Below, piece by piece: positions 22,507 through 31,431 of a DNA stretch of 33,318 nucleotides (the first letter of the stretch is position 1; every line of letters starts with the position of its first letter). A model generated the notes under the pieces. The model ran no database searches, was not told the origin of the DNA, and saw nothing but the letters and a program-made list of their open reading frames with translations. Location: the NCBI GenBank assembly GCA_009908845.1, contig JAAAOQ010000052.1, forward strand, positions 1 to 33,318, given 5' to 3'. The stretch comes from Gammaproteobacteria bacterium (lineage in GTDB: Bacteria > Pseudomonadota > Gammaproteobacteria > Chromatiales > Chromatiaceae). The translations under genes were made by a program, and so were the position numbers.

Positions 22507-23709
22507 TCAGACCGCAACGTCGGCGATATGGAAACCGGCGTAGGTGTGCACCCGATCCAACGGCTGCATCCGCGCCGACAGGTCCGGATGGAACCGCAGA
22601 CAGTCGCGCAGACGACCATGCCCGGCGCCAAGCTCGAGATCCTGCAGGTAGGCCGGCGCCGCATGGGCGCTTCGGAAGATGATCCGGGCGTCGGCGCGCG
22701 CTCGTTTGAGGACCAGCCGCCATTCTTCGGTCAGCGCCTCGGGTGCGTAGCTGCTCATCCAGTCCATGTGATCGAGCAGCACATACTTCGAGAAGCGCTG
22801 CTCGGTCGTCGCGAGCAGCTCGGAGACGGTCGCGGTATGCAGTTGGATGCAATCCGCCAGCCCGGCCTTCAGCGCACTGAAGTTGTCCGGCTTTAGGTAC
22901 TCGGGGCAGCAGTCCTGGGTATAGCGGCCGCGCACATAGACCGCCCAGAAGTAGTTGGTCCAGACCGGGAGCTGGCGGAAGACATAGTCGATCGACTCGC
23001 GCACGAAGCCGGCGACGCCGCGCTCGTGCTGATCCTGCACCTCCTTACGCTGCGGATGCGGCACGCCGAGCATGCTCATCGTCAACTGACGAGACAGCGT
23101 CCAGTTGATCGTCGGCGACCAGATCAGCGGCTGGACGCGGGTCTCGTAGACATGCCGCTGGTCGTCCAGTGACCGTGTCTCGAACAGCTCCGCGATGCTG
23201 GCCGCAAGCCGCGGGCGCATCCGCAGATAGGTGTGGAATCCCTTGGCGACGATGCCCGAGAGCCCGTGGAAATAGAAGCTGCCGCGCGGATTCCCGAACC
23301 AGCGGATGCGCTTGTCCCAGAAGCCGCGCGCGAACGGCGAGAGGTCGGCTCGCAGCGTGCGCCGGTAGAGTGCCTCGAACCGCGGATGATGCCCGTGCCC
23401 AAAGGCAGCGAAGAAATCCTCGTACTCGAGGTGCCGAATCCCAGCCAGCTTCAGCTCCAGCAGCGCATTCTGGCGCGGGTTGGCATCAACGGCATGGATC
23501 TCGGCCGGACCGACCAGCGCGTAATCGAGCACGTTACAGCCGGCGCTGGTAATGACCAGGATGCGGTCTTCGGGCGCGATATTGAGCACCAGCCGATCGA
23601 CCGCCGGGTCTTCCCAGCAGGTGTTGTAGACCAGGGCGCGCGAGTAGATCGCATCGAAGACCTTCTGATCGAAGCGATCCGAGAGACTGGGCTTGGTCGA
23701 TACGGACAT
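22507..23709 (-). CDS. btaA: SAM:diacylglycerol 3-amino-3-carboxypropyltransferase (BtaA)
   Basis: 400 residues, full length for BtaA. It transfers the aminocarboxypropyl group of SAM to diacylglycerol, making diacylglyceryl-homoserine, the first step of betaine lipid synthesis. Recognised from the N-terminal LVYNTCWEDPAVDRLVL, the SAM-binding ILVITSAGCNVLDYAL, the VDANPRQNALLELKL block, and the late LLDHMDWMS segment. ATG at 23709. First gene of btaAB. In bacteria these genes usually respond to phosphate shortage, replacing phospholipids; a weak Pho-box-like sequence lies about 50 bases upstream. Confidence 0.92.
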   Translation of the reverse strand: MSVSTKPSLSDRFDQKVFDAIYSRALVYNTCWEDPAVDRLVLNIAPEDRILVITSAGCNVLDYALVGPAEIHAVDANPRQNALLELKLAGIRHLEYEDFFAAFGHGHHPRFEALYRRTLRADLSPFARGFWDKRIRWFGNPRGSFYFHGLSGIVAKGFHTYLRMRPRLAASIAELFETRSLDDQRHVYETRVQPLIWSPTINWTLSRQLTMSMLGVPHPQRKEVQDQHERGVAGFVRESIDYVFRQLPVWTNYFWAVYVRGRYTQDCCPEYLKPDNFSALKAGLADCIQLHTATVSELLATTEQRFSKYVLLDHMDWMSSYAPEALTEEWRLVLKRARADARIIFRSAHAAPAYLQDLELGAGHGRLRDCLRFHPDLSARMQPLDRVHTYAGFHIADVAV

Positions 23710-23759
23710 GGCATTGGCGCCCCGGTGGCAAATAAACCGCTCAAGGCTACCAAGCGCAT

Positions 23760-23777
23760 ATGACGATCCCGTGGCAG
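23760..23777 (-). promoter_or_regulatory. Weak Pho-box-like sequence upstream of btaA
   Basis: On the - strand CTGCCAC-GGGA-TCGTCAT has the 7-4-7 layout of a Pho box (two CTGTCAT units four bases apart), matching 10 of the 14 unit bases. About ten bases downstream is TAGCCT (23749-23744), a poor -10 element at the expected distance. Weak on sequence alone; the function of btaAB is what makes it worth recording. Confidence 0.25.
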
Positions 23778-23913
23778 TCAGAAGACGGACCTGTTGCAGG
23801 TGCGTGACCGCAGGCGCTGCCGAGGCCAGTCCTGAGCACCGGCCGTGAGCACCGGCCCTGTCAACGCGCCGTCATGATCATTACCCTGAATCACGCGGGA
23901 TTCATCGCCCAGA

Positions 23914-24005
23914 GTGGCGCCGTGCGATGAGCGCTAGCCAGTGCGCTTGCGGCGGTCTGTGCTGTGCAGGCGGGGTGGTGGCACCGTGCGATGAGCATTA
24001 GCCAG
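23914..24005. repeat. Pair of 28-base direct repeats at the 3' end of malQ
   Basis: 23914-23941 and 23978-24005 match at 25 of 28 bases (core CCGTGCGATGAGC). The second copy contains the malQ stop codon (TTA on the + strand); the first carries TAG (CTA) at the same place. This is probably a local duplication of the gene end or a short dispersed repeat. Confidence 0.7.
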
Positions 24006-25479
24006 GCCTGCGCCCGTAGAGCTCCACCAGATGCGCGAACCGGGCCGGCAGCGCGTCATCGAGCTCGTCCCATTGGAAGCGCCACTGCCAATTCCCGATC
24101 GCAACCCCGGGGCGGTTCATCCGGTGGGCACCGCCGAGCCCCATCAGGTCCTGCATCGGCACCACCGCCAAGTCGGCCCGGGAGGCCAATGCAGCGCGAA
24201 TCATCGGCCAGGGCATCGGCTCCTGCGAATGGCCGAGATAGTCGTCGACATGGGCGCGTAGCCCCGCGTCGAGCGCCTCATACCAGCCCAGCGTCGTGTC
24301 GTTGTCGTGGGTGCCGGTATAGGTCACCGAGTCGCGGCTATGGTGAAACGGCAGATAGGGGTTATCGGGGCCACCCTCGAACGCGAATTGCAGCACCTTC
24401 ATGCCCGGCATCCGGTACTTGCGCCGCAGCGCATCGACCTCGTCGGTGATCACGCCCAGGTCCTCGGCGATCAGCGGCAAGGCCCCCAGCTCCTGCTTGA
24501 GCTGCGCGAAAAGTGCGTCGCCCTCGGCCTTGACCCAGCTGCCATTCAACGCCGTGTCTTCCTCGGCCGGAACCTCCCAGTAGGCCTCGAAGCCGCGAAA
24601 ATGGTCGATCCGGATCATATCGAACAGACGCAGCTGGGTACGCATCCGGTCCAACCAGAAGCGAAAGCCGTTCTTCTTCAGCTGATCCCAGCGGTAGAGC
24701 GGGTTGCCCCAGCGCTGTCCGGTTGCCGAGAAGTAATCGGGCGGCACGCCGGCGACGACCCGGCAGGACCCATCGGGGTTGAGATCGAAGTCGCCGGGTC
24801 GCGCCCAGACCTCGGCGCTGTCATGGGCAACGAAGATTGGCATATCGCCGAACAGGCGCACGCCGCGCTCGTTCGCAAAGGCTCGCAGCGCGTCCCATTG
24901 GCGAAAGAACAGGAACTGCTCGAAGCGGATATAGCCAAGCTGTTTGGCCAGGCGGCGGCGCGCCTGACCCAGGCTGCGCCCGTCACGATCCCGCAGGCCC
25001 TTCGGCCATTCCCACCAGGGTGTCTCGCGCTCCTCATGGATGGCCCGGTAGAGCGCATAGTCTTCCAGCCAGAATCGCTGCGCTTCACAGAACGCGTCCA
25101 GCGCGGCACGATCCTGATCCGTCGCCGAGCGCTGAAAGCCCTTGTAGGCAGCGAGCAACAGCGCACGCTTGCTTGCGTCACTCAGATCAGCCGGCAGCTC
25201 GCCCGAGATCCAACCCGCCTCGGCAAGCGGCTCCAGTCCGATCAGCCGGGGGCTGCCAGCATGCGCCGAGCTGGTCTGATAGGGCGAATCACCGATCTGC
25301 GGCGGACCAACCGGCAGCATCTGCCAGACAGTGACGCCGCAATCGGCCAGGAAGCTCACAAAGTGGTAGGCCTCCGGCCCAAGGTCCCCGCAGGGGCCGC
25401 CGCCGGGCAACGAGGTCAGATGCAGCAGCACGCAGGCGCGGCGTCGATCAAGGCAATCGGTGGCAGGGGCGTCGTCCAT
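23998..25479 (-). CDS. malQ: 4-alpha-glucanotransferase (amylomaltase)
   Basis: 493 residues, a GH77 enzyme that transfers maltooligosaccharide units between alpha-1,4-glucans in the cytoplasm. Motifs: LHLTSLPGGGPCGDLGPEAY and PYQTSSAHAGSPRLIGL near the N-terminus; DMPIFVAHDSAEVW; the nucleophile Asp in MIRIDHFRGFEAYWEVP; the acid/base Glu in IAEDLGVI; and the third carboxylate in YTGTHDNDTTLGWY. ATG at 25479. It sits next to glgC, with glgB beyond, and so belongs to glycogen metabolism rather than a maltose regulon; no malP is in the window. Length and motifs are complete. Confidence 0.95.
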   Translation of the reverse strand: MDDAPATDCLDRRRACVLLHLTSLPGGGPCGDLGPEAYHFVSFLADCGVTVWQMLPVGPPQIGDSPYQTSSAHAGSPRLIGLEPLAEAGWISGELPADLSDASKRALLLAAYKGFQRSATDQDRAALDAFCEAQRFWLEDYALYRAIHEERETPWWEWPKGLRDRDGRSLGQARRRLAKQLGYIRFEQFLFFRQWDALRAFANERGVRLFGDMPIFVAHDSAEVWARPGDFDLNPDGSCRVVAGVPPDYFSATGQRWGNPLYRWDQLKKNGFRFWLDRMRTQLRLFDMIRIDHFRGFEAYWEVPAEEDTALNGSWVKAEGDALFAQLKQELGALPLIAEDLGVITDEVDALRRKYRMPGMKVLQFAFEGGPDNPYLPFHHSRDSVTYTGTHDNDTTLGWYEALDAGLRAHVDDYLGHSQEPMPWPMIRAALASRADLAVVPMQDLMGLGGAHRMNRPGVAIGNWQWRFQWDELDDALPARFAHLVELYGRRPG

Positions 25480-25627
25480 AGCAGATACAGGAACAGCGGA
25501 AGTGGTTTATCGGCGTGGTGGAAACGGCGTTCAGAGTGGTTGCGCCTCTCGCAGGTCCGGACCCCCGGAATCACAGCGCCATGCCAGGCAGCCGGCCCAG
25601 CGGGAGCCCAACGGGAGCCCAGCGGGG

Positions 25628-25817
25628 GACTAGTGCATCGCGTCAGGAATACCGAGACCCTGCTCCTGCCATCTGGCTCTCAGCGCTGTAGGAGCCCGCT
25701 TGCGGGCGACCAGGCCGCGCTCGCGGCGGCGAACATCGCCCGCAAGCGGGCTCCTACCCCACGACCATTGGGGGTGGCGACAATCGGTCTCGGGATTTCC
25801 GCTGTCTTGCACTAGTC
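25628..25817. repeat. Composite palindromic element between malQ and glgC
   Basis: The outer ends GACTAGTGCA (25628-25637) and TGCACTAGTC (25808-25817) are perfect inverted repeats. The similarity extends inward imperfectly to CCGAGACC on the left and its complement GGTCTCGG on the right, about 32 bases per arm. Inside lies the perfect-armed hairpin at 25688-25757. The nested structure, with no coding capacity, resembles a MITE or BIME. The rest of 25480-25852 contains only a short GC-rich tandem (CGGGAGCCCA repeated around 25600-25620) and no gene. Confidence 0.65.
25688..25757. repeat. REP-like hairpin
   Basis: GTAGGAGCCCGCTTGCGGGC is followed after about 30 bases by its exact inverse GCCCGCAAGCGGGCTCCTAC. 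Each arm itself contains the small palindrome GCCCGC-TT-GCGGGC. The sequence is very like REP elements known from Pseudomonas and other gammaproteobacteria, which are moved by RAYT transposases; none is present here. It lies at the 3' side of glgC and may affect mRNA ends. Confidence 0.85.
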
Positions 25818-25852
25818 GATCCTGGCGGGGCCTGGCAACAGTTCAGCAGGGC

Positions 25853-27124
25853 TCAGCTCACCCGGTTGATCGTCTGGCCGAGCATTTCGGGTGTCACCAG
25901 CGTGACCCCACCCTCCGAGACCTCAAAGCCCGCGGCCGCGTCCTCGGCGCGATCACAGCCGATGCGCATCCCCTCGGGCAGCCGGCACCAGTGGTCGACG
26001 ATCGCTCGCCGGATGATGCAGCCGCGCCCGATATCGACGTTCGGAAGGACCACGCTGTCCTCGACATGCGCGAACGAGTGCACGCGCACATTGGAGAACA
26101 GCAGCGAGTGGCGCACGAGTGCACCCGAGATGATACAGCCCCCGGAGACCATCGAGTCCACCGCCATACCGCGGCGGATGTCGTCATCGAAGACGAATTT
26201 GGCCGGGGGAAGCTGCTCTTGATAGGTCCAAAGGGGCCAGTTTTCATCATAGAGGCTGAGCGGCGGCGTCACACCGATCAGCTCCAGATTCGCCTCCCAG
26301 AACGCGTCCAGGGTGCCAACATCGCGCCAATAGGCCTGGGCGCCGCTGTGCGGGTCACGGAACGGATAGGCCATGACCTGGTAGTGTGCGATCGCGCGCG
26401 GGATCACGTCCTTGCCGAAATCGTGGCTGGAGCCGGCCGTATCGGCATCATTGATGACCTGCTCGAATAGGAACTCTCGGCTGAAGACATAGATCCCCAT
26501 CGACGCCAGTGCGACATCCTCCCTGCCCGGCACCGACGGCGGATCAGCCGGCTTTTCGACGAACGCGCGCACGCGCCCATCGTCATCGACACTGATGATG
26601 CCAAAACCGCTCGCCCGCTCGCGCTCGACCTCGATGCAGCCGATCGTCATCTCGGCGCCGGACTCGACATGCTGCGCGATCATCGGCCCGTAATCCATCT
26701 GGTAGACGTGGTCGCCGGCCAGCACGAGCACATAATCCGGGTCGTGATTGCGGATGATGTCGAGGTTCTGAAACACCGCATCGGCGGTGCCCGCATACCA
26801 GGCGGTCTCGGTGACGCGCTGCTGCGCCGGCCACAACTCGACGAACTCGCCGAATTCCCCGCGCAGGAAACCCCAGCCCTTCTGGATGTGCAGGATCAGC
26901 GAGTGCGCCTTGTACTGGGTCAGCACACCGATGCGCCGGATGCCTGAATTGATGCAGTTGGAGAGCGGGAAGTCGACGATCCGGAACTTCCCGCCGAAGG
27001 GCACCGCCGGTTTCGAACGCCATTGGGTGAGCTGACGTAAACGCGAGCCGCGCCCACCAGCGAGGATGAGCGCCAGCGTATTGCGCGTCAGGCGACTGAC
27101 GAAGCGAGGGCCCGCTTCTGGCAT
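25853..27124 (-). CDS. glgC: Glucose-1-phosphate adenylyltransferase (ADP-glucose pyrophosphorylase)
   Basis: 423 residues from the ATG at 27124 (a longer frame to 27352 is arginine-rich and not conserved-looking). It makes ADP-glucose, the committed step of glycogen synthesis. N-terminal nucleotide-binding [15 protein letters not shown] with [19 protein letters not shown], the catalytic/substrate [23 protein letters not shown], the sugar-phosphate site SGFGIISVD with FVEKP, and DFGKDVIP. The C-terminal third is a left-handed beta-helix with [18 protein letters not shown] and [18 protein letters not shown]. Divergent from glgB. Confidence 0.95.
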   Translation of the reverse strand: MPEAGPRFVSRLTRNTLALILAGGRGSRLRQLTQWRSKPAVPFGGKFRIVDFPLSNCINSGIRRIGVLTQYKAHSLILHIQKGWGFLRGEFGEFVELWPAQQRVTETAWYAGTADAVFQNLDIIRNHDPDYVLVLAGDHVYQMDYGPMIAQHVESGAEMTIGCIEVERERASGFGIISVDDDGRVRAFVEKPADPPSVPGREDVALASMGIYVFSREFLFEQVINDADTAGSSHDFGKDVIPRAIAHYQVMAYPFRDPHSGAQAYWRDVGTLDAFWEANLELIGVTPPLSLYDENWPLWTYQEQLPPAKFVFDDDIRRGMAVDSMVSGGCIISGALVRHSLLFSNVRVHSFAHVEDSVVLPNVDIGRGCIIRRAIVDHWCRLPEGMRIGCDRAEDAAAGFEVSEGGVTLVTPEMLGQTINRVS

Positions 27125-27424
27125 GCTGAACCTTCGGGCGCGAGCGCCGGTTGGGAATTGGAATCGCCGGTGGCGGGCCGTAGTCGATCTCAACCCTGAC
27201 CGCAACCGGGGCCGATCGTCGCTATGGTAACATCGCCCTGACGTTTCGCATCGGGGCGCACAAGATCGGGGCGACAGGCCTGGGCGCCTCTGCGTTGCAA
27301 ACGCTGAGATGCGAACGCTGACCGCAGCGATCCCAAGAACGCACGGGTGCAACAGCGGCCCGCCCTAGCGCGCCCCTGCGCGCGCCCCAAGCGACCCGGC
27401 AAGAGCCCAAGGACACGACAAGCT
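27125..27424. other. Divergent intergenic region between glgC and glgB
   Basis: About 300 bases that must carry promoters in both directions. A short AT-richer stretch at 27220-27234 (GCTATGGTAACAT) is the best -10 candidate on the + strand, but no -35 fits well. No operator or riboswitch is recognised. Confidence 0.4.
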
Positions 27425-29800
27425 ATGCCCGAATCCCAGCTCCGCTATCCCGACCTACCCGATCCGCTGCTGAAGATCGTCGAGGCCCGACATCATGACC
27501 CCTTCGAGGTGCTCGGCCGCCATGAGCAAGCGGACGGTTCGGCCGTCGTGCGGGTGCTATTGCCGCGTGCCGAGCGCGTCCGCGTCGGCAAGGGCGACAT
27601 CGAGCTGAAGCGCATCGAGGGCACCGACCTCTTCGTTTGGGAAGGCCCCGCTGCGGCCATCCAGGGGCATTACCAGCTCAGCTGGTACGACAAGCTGGGC
27701 CAGGTCCATACCCAGTACGATCCCTACACATTCGGCCCGCAGATCGCCGACTTCGACCTCCACCTCTTCGGCGAGGGCCGCCATTGGCATGCCTATCGTT
27801 TCCTCGGCGCGCATCAGCATGAGGTCGATGGCATCACCGGCTTCCGGTTCGGGGTCTGGGCACCGGGTGCTGCCCGGGTCAGCGTTGTCGGTGACTTCAA
27901 CAACTGGGACGGCCGTGAGCATCCGATGCGGGTGCGCTCGGGCTCGGGCGTCTGGGAGCTATTCATTCCGGGGCTCGAGCCGGGCGCGCTCTACAAGTTC
28001 GAGCTGCGCTCACCCGAAGGCATCCCGATGGTCAAGATCGACCCCTACGCCGGCGCCTTCCAAGAACGGCCCGATAACGCCTGCATCCTGCTCGCCCCGA
28101 GCCAGTTCCAATGGCGCGATGCCGACTGGATCGAGCGGCGCGCAAGCGCCGACTGGCAGCATCAACCGATGTCGGTCTACGAGGTCCATCTGGGTTCCTG
28201 GCTGCGCGACGCCGACGGCGGCTTCCTGAATTATCGCGAGCTCGCCGAGCGCCTCGCCGAGCATTGTAAGGGCATGGGCTTCACCCACATCGAGCTGCTG
28301 CCGATCACCGAGCATCCGCTCGATGCCTCCTGGGGCTACCAGGCGACCGGCTACTTCGCACCGACGGCCCGCTTCGGGACCCCGGAAGACTTCCGTTACT
28401 TCGTCGACTACCTCCATCAGCACGATATCGGCGTGCTGCTCGACTGGGTGCCGGCCCATTTTCCGCGCGACACGGTCGCCCTCGCTCGCTACGACGGCAC
28501 CGCCCTCTATGAACACGCCGATCCGCGCCAGGGCGAGCACAGGGACTGGGGCACCCTGATCTTCAACTACGGCCGGCACGAGGTGAAGAACTTCCTGCTC
28601 TCGAGCGCGCTCTATTGGCTGGCCGAGCACCACATCGACGGGTTACGGGTCGATGCGGTCGCCTCGATGCTCTACCTCGACTATTCACGCAACGACGGCG
28701 AGTGGATACCGAACAAGTACGGCGGCAACGAGAACCTGGATGCGGTCGAGTTCCTGCGCCAGCTCAATACCGTCACGCACGAGCAGCACCCCGGGACCCT
28801 GATGGTCGCCGAGGAGTCGACCTCCTGGCCGCAGGTCTCGCGCCCGACCTACCTCGGTGGCCTGGGCTTCAGCATGAAATGGAATATGGGCTGGATGCAC
28901 GACACCCTCTCCTACATGGAGAAGGACCCGATCTACCGCCACTACCATCACGACCTGCTGACCTTCGGCCTGCTCTACGCCTTCACCGAGAACTTCGTGC
29001 TGCCGTTCAGCCACGACGAGGTCGTCCACGGCAAGAAGTCGATGCTCGACAAGATGCCCGGCGATGCCTGGCAGAAGTTCGCCTCGCTACGGCTGTTGTA
29101 CACCTTCATGTTCACCTATCCGGGCAAGAAGCTGTTGTTCCAGGGCTGCGAATTCGCCCAAGGCCGCGAATGGAACTTCGATGCGGCGGCCGAATGGGAG
29201 CTGCTCGAGCGGCCGCCGCATCAAGGCGTCAAGCAGATCGTCGCGGACCTGAACCAGCTCTACCAGGCCGAACCGGCGCTGCACCAGATCGATTTCGAGA
29301 GCAGCGGTTTCGAGTGGATCGACTGCCACGACTCCAGCCAGTCGGTGCTGAGCTATCTGCGCAAATCGAAAGACGGCAAGCAGCTCGTCGCCTGCGCGTT
29401 CAACTTCACACCGGTTCCGCGCGACAACTATCGCATTGGTGTCCCGGTCGAAGGCTTTTATCGCGAGGCGATCAACTCGGACGCCGAGCTCTACGGCGGA
29501 AGCAACGTCGGCAACCGGGGCGGTGTCCACTCGGAGCCGGTCGGCTGGATGGGACGCCTCCACTCGATCCCGCTCGCCCTGCCGCCGCTCGCCGGCGTCG
29601 TGATGGTGCTCGACCCGAGTTCGGTCCCCAGCGAACAGGCCGATGCCGCCAGCCTCGACGCGGACCGGCAGACCGCTCCCGGCAGCGCACCAGCAGCGGA
29701 CACCTCAGCAGCGGACACCCCTGCCGAGAAGGCGGCGACCGGGACGCCCGACCGCAGCACGCCAGAACCCAGCGACGATGCCGAGCGCGGCACCGGCTGA
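27425..29800 (+). CDS. glgB: 1,4-alpha-glucan branching enzyme
   Basis: 791 residues from the ATG at 27425, preceded by AAGGA. It introduces alpha-1,6 branches into glycogen. An N-terminal domain ([19 protein letters not shown]) is followed by a CBM48 domain ([21 protein letters not shown]), then the GH13 barrel: [20 protein letters not shown], nucleophile Asp in [17 protein letters not shown], acid/base Glu in VAEESTSWP, and [12 protein letters not shown]. The all-beta C-domain ends near residue 728. A tail of about 60 residues rich in Ala, Ser, Thr, Pro and Asp follows, which E. coli GlgB lacks; it is probably disordered. No glgA or glgX is in the window. Confidence 0.96.
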   Translation: MPESQLRYPDLPDPLLKIVEARHHDPFEVLGRHEQADGSAVVRVLLPRAERVRVGKGDIELKRIEGTDLFVWEGPAAAIQGHYQLSWYDKLGQVHTQYDPYTFGPQIADFDLHLFGEGRHWHAYRFLGAHQHEVDGITGFRFGVWAPGAARVSVVGDFNNWDGREHPMRVRSGSGVWELFIPGLEPGALYKFELRSPEGIPMVKIDPYAGAFQERPDNACILLAPSQFQWRDADWIERRASADWQHQPMSVYEVHLGSWLRDADGGFLNYRELAERLAEHCKGMGFTHIELLPITEHPLDASWGYQATGYFAPTARFGTPEDFRYFVDYLHQHDIGVLLDWVPAHFPRDTVALARYDGTALYEHADPRQGEHRDWGTLIFNYGRHEVKNFLLSSALYWLAEHHIDGLRVDAVASMLYLDYSRNDGEWIPNKYGGNENLDAVEFLRQLNTVTHEQHPGTLMVAEESTSWPQVSRPTYLGGLGFSMKWNMGWMHDTLSYMEKDPIYRHYHHDLLTFGLLYAFTENFVLPFSHDEVVHGKKSMLDKMPGDAWQKFASLRLLYTFMFTYPGKKLLFQGCEFAQGREWNFDAAAEWELLERPPHQGVKQIVADLNQLYQAEPALHQIDFESSGFEWIDCHDSSQSVLSYLRKSKDGKQLVACAFNFTPVPRDNYRIGVPVEGFYREAINSDAELYGGSNVGNRGGVHSEPVGWMGRLHSIPLALPPLAGVVMVLDPSSVPSEQADAASLDADRQTAPGSAPAADTSAADTPAEKAATGTPDRSTPEPSDDAERGTG

Positions 29801-29921
29801 CAGCCGGCAGGTGCTGGTCCTGCCGAGATCGCCCGCAGGACCGACCGACCCGCCCATGCAGCACCCACCGATGCCGCAAGAACATGAACCGCTCGCTCGC
29901 CTGATACGCTCGCTCGTCTAG

Positions 29922-30584
29922 ATGCTCGACGTCACCGATCTCGCCTGCCGCCGAGGGGATCGCCAGCTGTTTCGCAGCCTGTCGTTCCAGGTCCCCGCTC
30001 AGACGCTGCTGCATGTGCGCGGCCGCAATGGCAGTGGCAAGACAACGCTGTTGCGCGCCCTTTGCGGCCTGCTCCGGCCCGACGCCGGTCGCATCCGCTG
30101 GAAGGGGAAGAGCATCCGTGAGCTGGCCGAGGACTACAACCGGGATCTGCTCTACTTCGGCCACCTCAACGGCATCAAGGCGGATCTGACCGGGCTCGAG
30201 AACCTCCGCATCGCCCGCACACTGGATCAGGACCCGGTCGGCGATGACGCCATCCTCGACGCGCTGGCGCGGATCGGCCTCGAGGGCTTCGAGGACCTGC
30301 CAACCCGGATGCTCTCGCAAGGGCAAAAGAAGCGCGTCGCGCTCACGCGCTTGATCTTGAGCAAGGCGCCGTTGTGGATCTTGGACGAGCCTTTCACGGC
30401 GCTGGACGTCGATGCGGTGGATCTGTTGCAGCAGCTGATCGCCGAGCAGGTCGCAGACGGCGGGTCAGTGGTGCTGACGACCCATCAGGAGGTCCCGCTG
30501 ACGCAAGGCGCGATCCAACGACTCACGCTCGATGAGGCAGATGATGAGACACCGGTCTCTGGAGACGACCCTGCGCGGGCCTGA
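29922..30584 (+). CDS. ccmA: Haem exporter ATP-binding protein CcmA
   Basis: 220 residues. The ATPase of the CcmABCD complex, which releases haem-loaded CcmE for cytochrome c maturation. Walker A GRNGSGKTTLLRALCGLL, signature LSQGQKKRVALTRL, Walker B LWILDEPFTALDVDAVD and switch His in VVLTTHQEV; the LSQGQ and EPFTALD variants are typical of CcmA. ATG at 29922, 121 bases after glgB. First gene of ccmABCDEF, and six bases separate it from ccmB. Confidence 0.95.
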   Translation: MLDVTDLACRRGDRQLFRSLSFQVPAQTLLHVRGRNGSGKTTLLRALCGLLRPDAGRIRWKGKSIRELAEDYNRDLLYFGHLNGIKADLTGLENLRIARTLDQDPVGDDAILDALARIGLEGFEDLPTRMLSQGQKKRVALTRLILSKAPLWILDEPFTALDVDAVDLLQQLIAEQVADGGSVVLTTHQEVPLTQGAIQRLTLDEADDETPVSGDDPARA

Positions 30585-30590
30585 AACCTG

Positions 30591-31262
30591 ATGCTCAGCG
30601 TCTTCTACTCCGTTCTCGCGAGGGACATCCTGCTGGCGCTCCGGCGACGCACCGATGTATTGACGACGCTGTTCTTCTTCATCATCGTGATCAGCCTGTT
30701 CCCGTTGGGCGTCGGCAGCGAGCGCGAGCAGCTGCAGGCCCTGGGCCCGGGCGTGGTCTGGGTTGCGGCGCTGCTGGCATCGATGTTGGCGTTGGAGCGA
30801 TTGTTCGCAGCCGACTACGACGACGGGACGCTCGAGCAGCTCCTGCTGACCGGCCAGCCGTTGGCGCTCTTGGTCCTCGCCAAGGTGCTTGCGCATTGGC
30901 TCCTCACCGGCCTGCCACTGGTGCTGATCGCACCGCTGGTGGCGATGCAGTATCACCTGGAGGCGACTGCGGTCTGGGTCATGATGGCGGCCTTGGCGGT
31001 CGGCACGCCGGTGCTGAGCCTGATCGGTGCGATCGGCGCAGCGCTGACGCTGGGGCTGCGCGGGGGCGGTATCCTGCTGTCGCTGCTGATCCTCCCGCTC
31101 TATGTCCCGGTGCTGGTCTATGGTGCCGGCGCGGTCACCGTCAGCGCGATCGAAATCGCCGATACGGAGCCCTATTTCTACCTCTTGGGCGCGTTCCTGC
31201 TCGGCGCCTTGGTGCTCGCACCACTGGCCGCCGCAGCGGCATTACGGATCTCGCTCGAGTGA
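30591..31262 (+). CDS. ccmB: Haem exporter membrane protein CcmB
   Basis: 223 residues, six predicted helices, the usual length for CcmB (about 220). It pairs with CcmA in the inner membrane. Signatures: VLARDILLALRRRTDVLTTLFFF near the start, LLASMLALERLFAADYDDGTLEQLLL in the first cytoplasmic loop, and the small-residue helix GAIGAALTLGLRGGGILLSLL. ATG at 30591. A gap of 169 bases before ccmC contains an AT-rich patch (31341-31370) that may allow extra initiation. Confidence 0.94.
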   Translation: MLSVFYSVLARDILLALRRRTDVLTTLFFFIIVISLFPLGVGSEREQLQALGPGVVWVAALLASMLALERLFAADYDDGTLEQLLLTGQPLALLVLAKVLAHWLLTGLPLVLIAPLVAMQYHLEATAVWVMMAALAVGTPVLSLIGAIGAALTLGLRGGGILLSLLILPLYVPVLVYGAGAVTVSAIEIADTEPYFYLLGAFLLGALVLAPLAAAAALRISLE

Positions 31263-31431
31263 GCGCTGACCCGAATCGGATCGAGGACTGCCCGGGCACA
31301 GACGGCCCCGGCTTCCACCCGGAGAATCGGGTTTTTCGAAGCAAATTGCGATAACAACTTACAATCTGTTACCACTGCTCAAGGCTTAACGTCTCGGACC
31401 ATTGCTAGAATCCGGACGCCGAAGCAATATT

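Noticed and set aside
24307-25815. Open frame of 502 codons on the + strand
   Set aside because: It lies antisense to malQ, whose motifs are complete, and extends through the palindromic element. High GC at third positions makes long antisense frames expected.
28615-29904. Open frame of 429 codons on the + strand
   Set aside because: It overlaps glgB in another frame; the translation is arginine-rich with no motif, while the glgB catalytic residues are intact.
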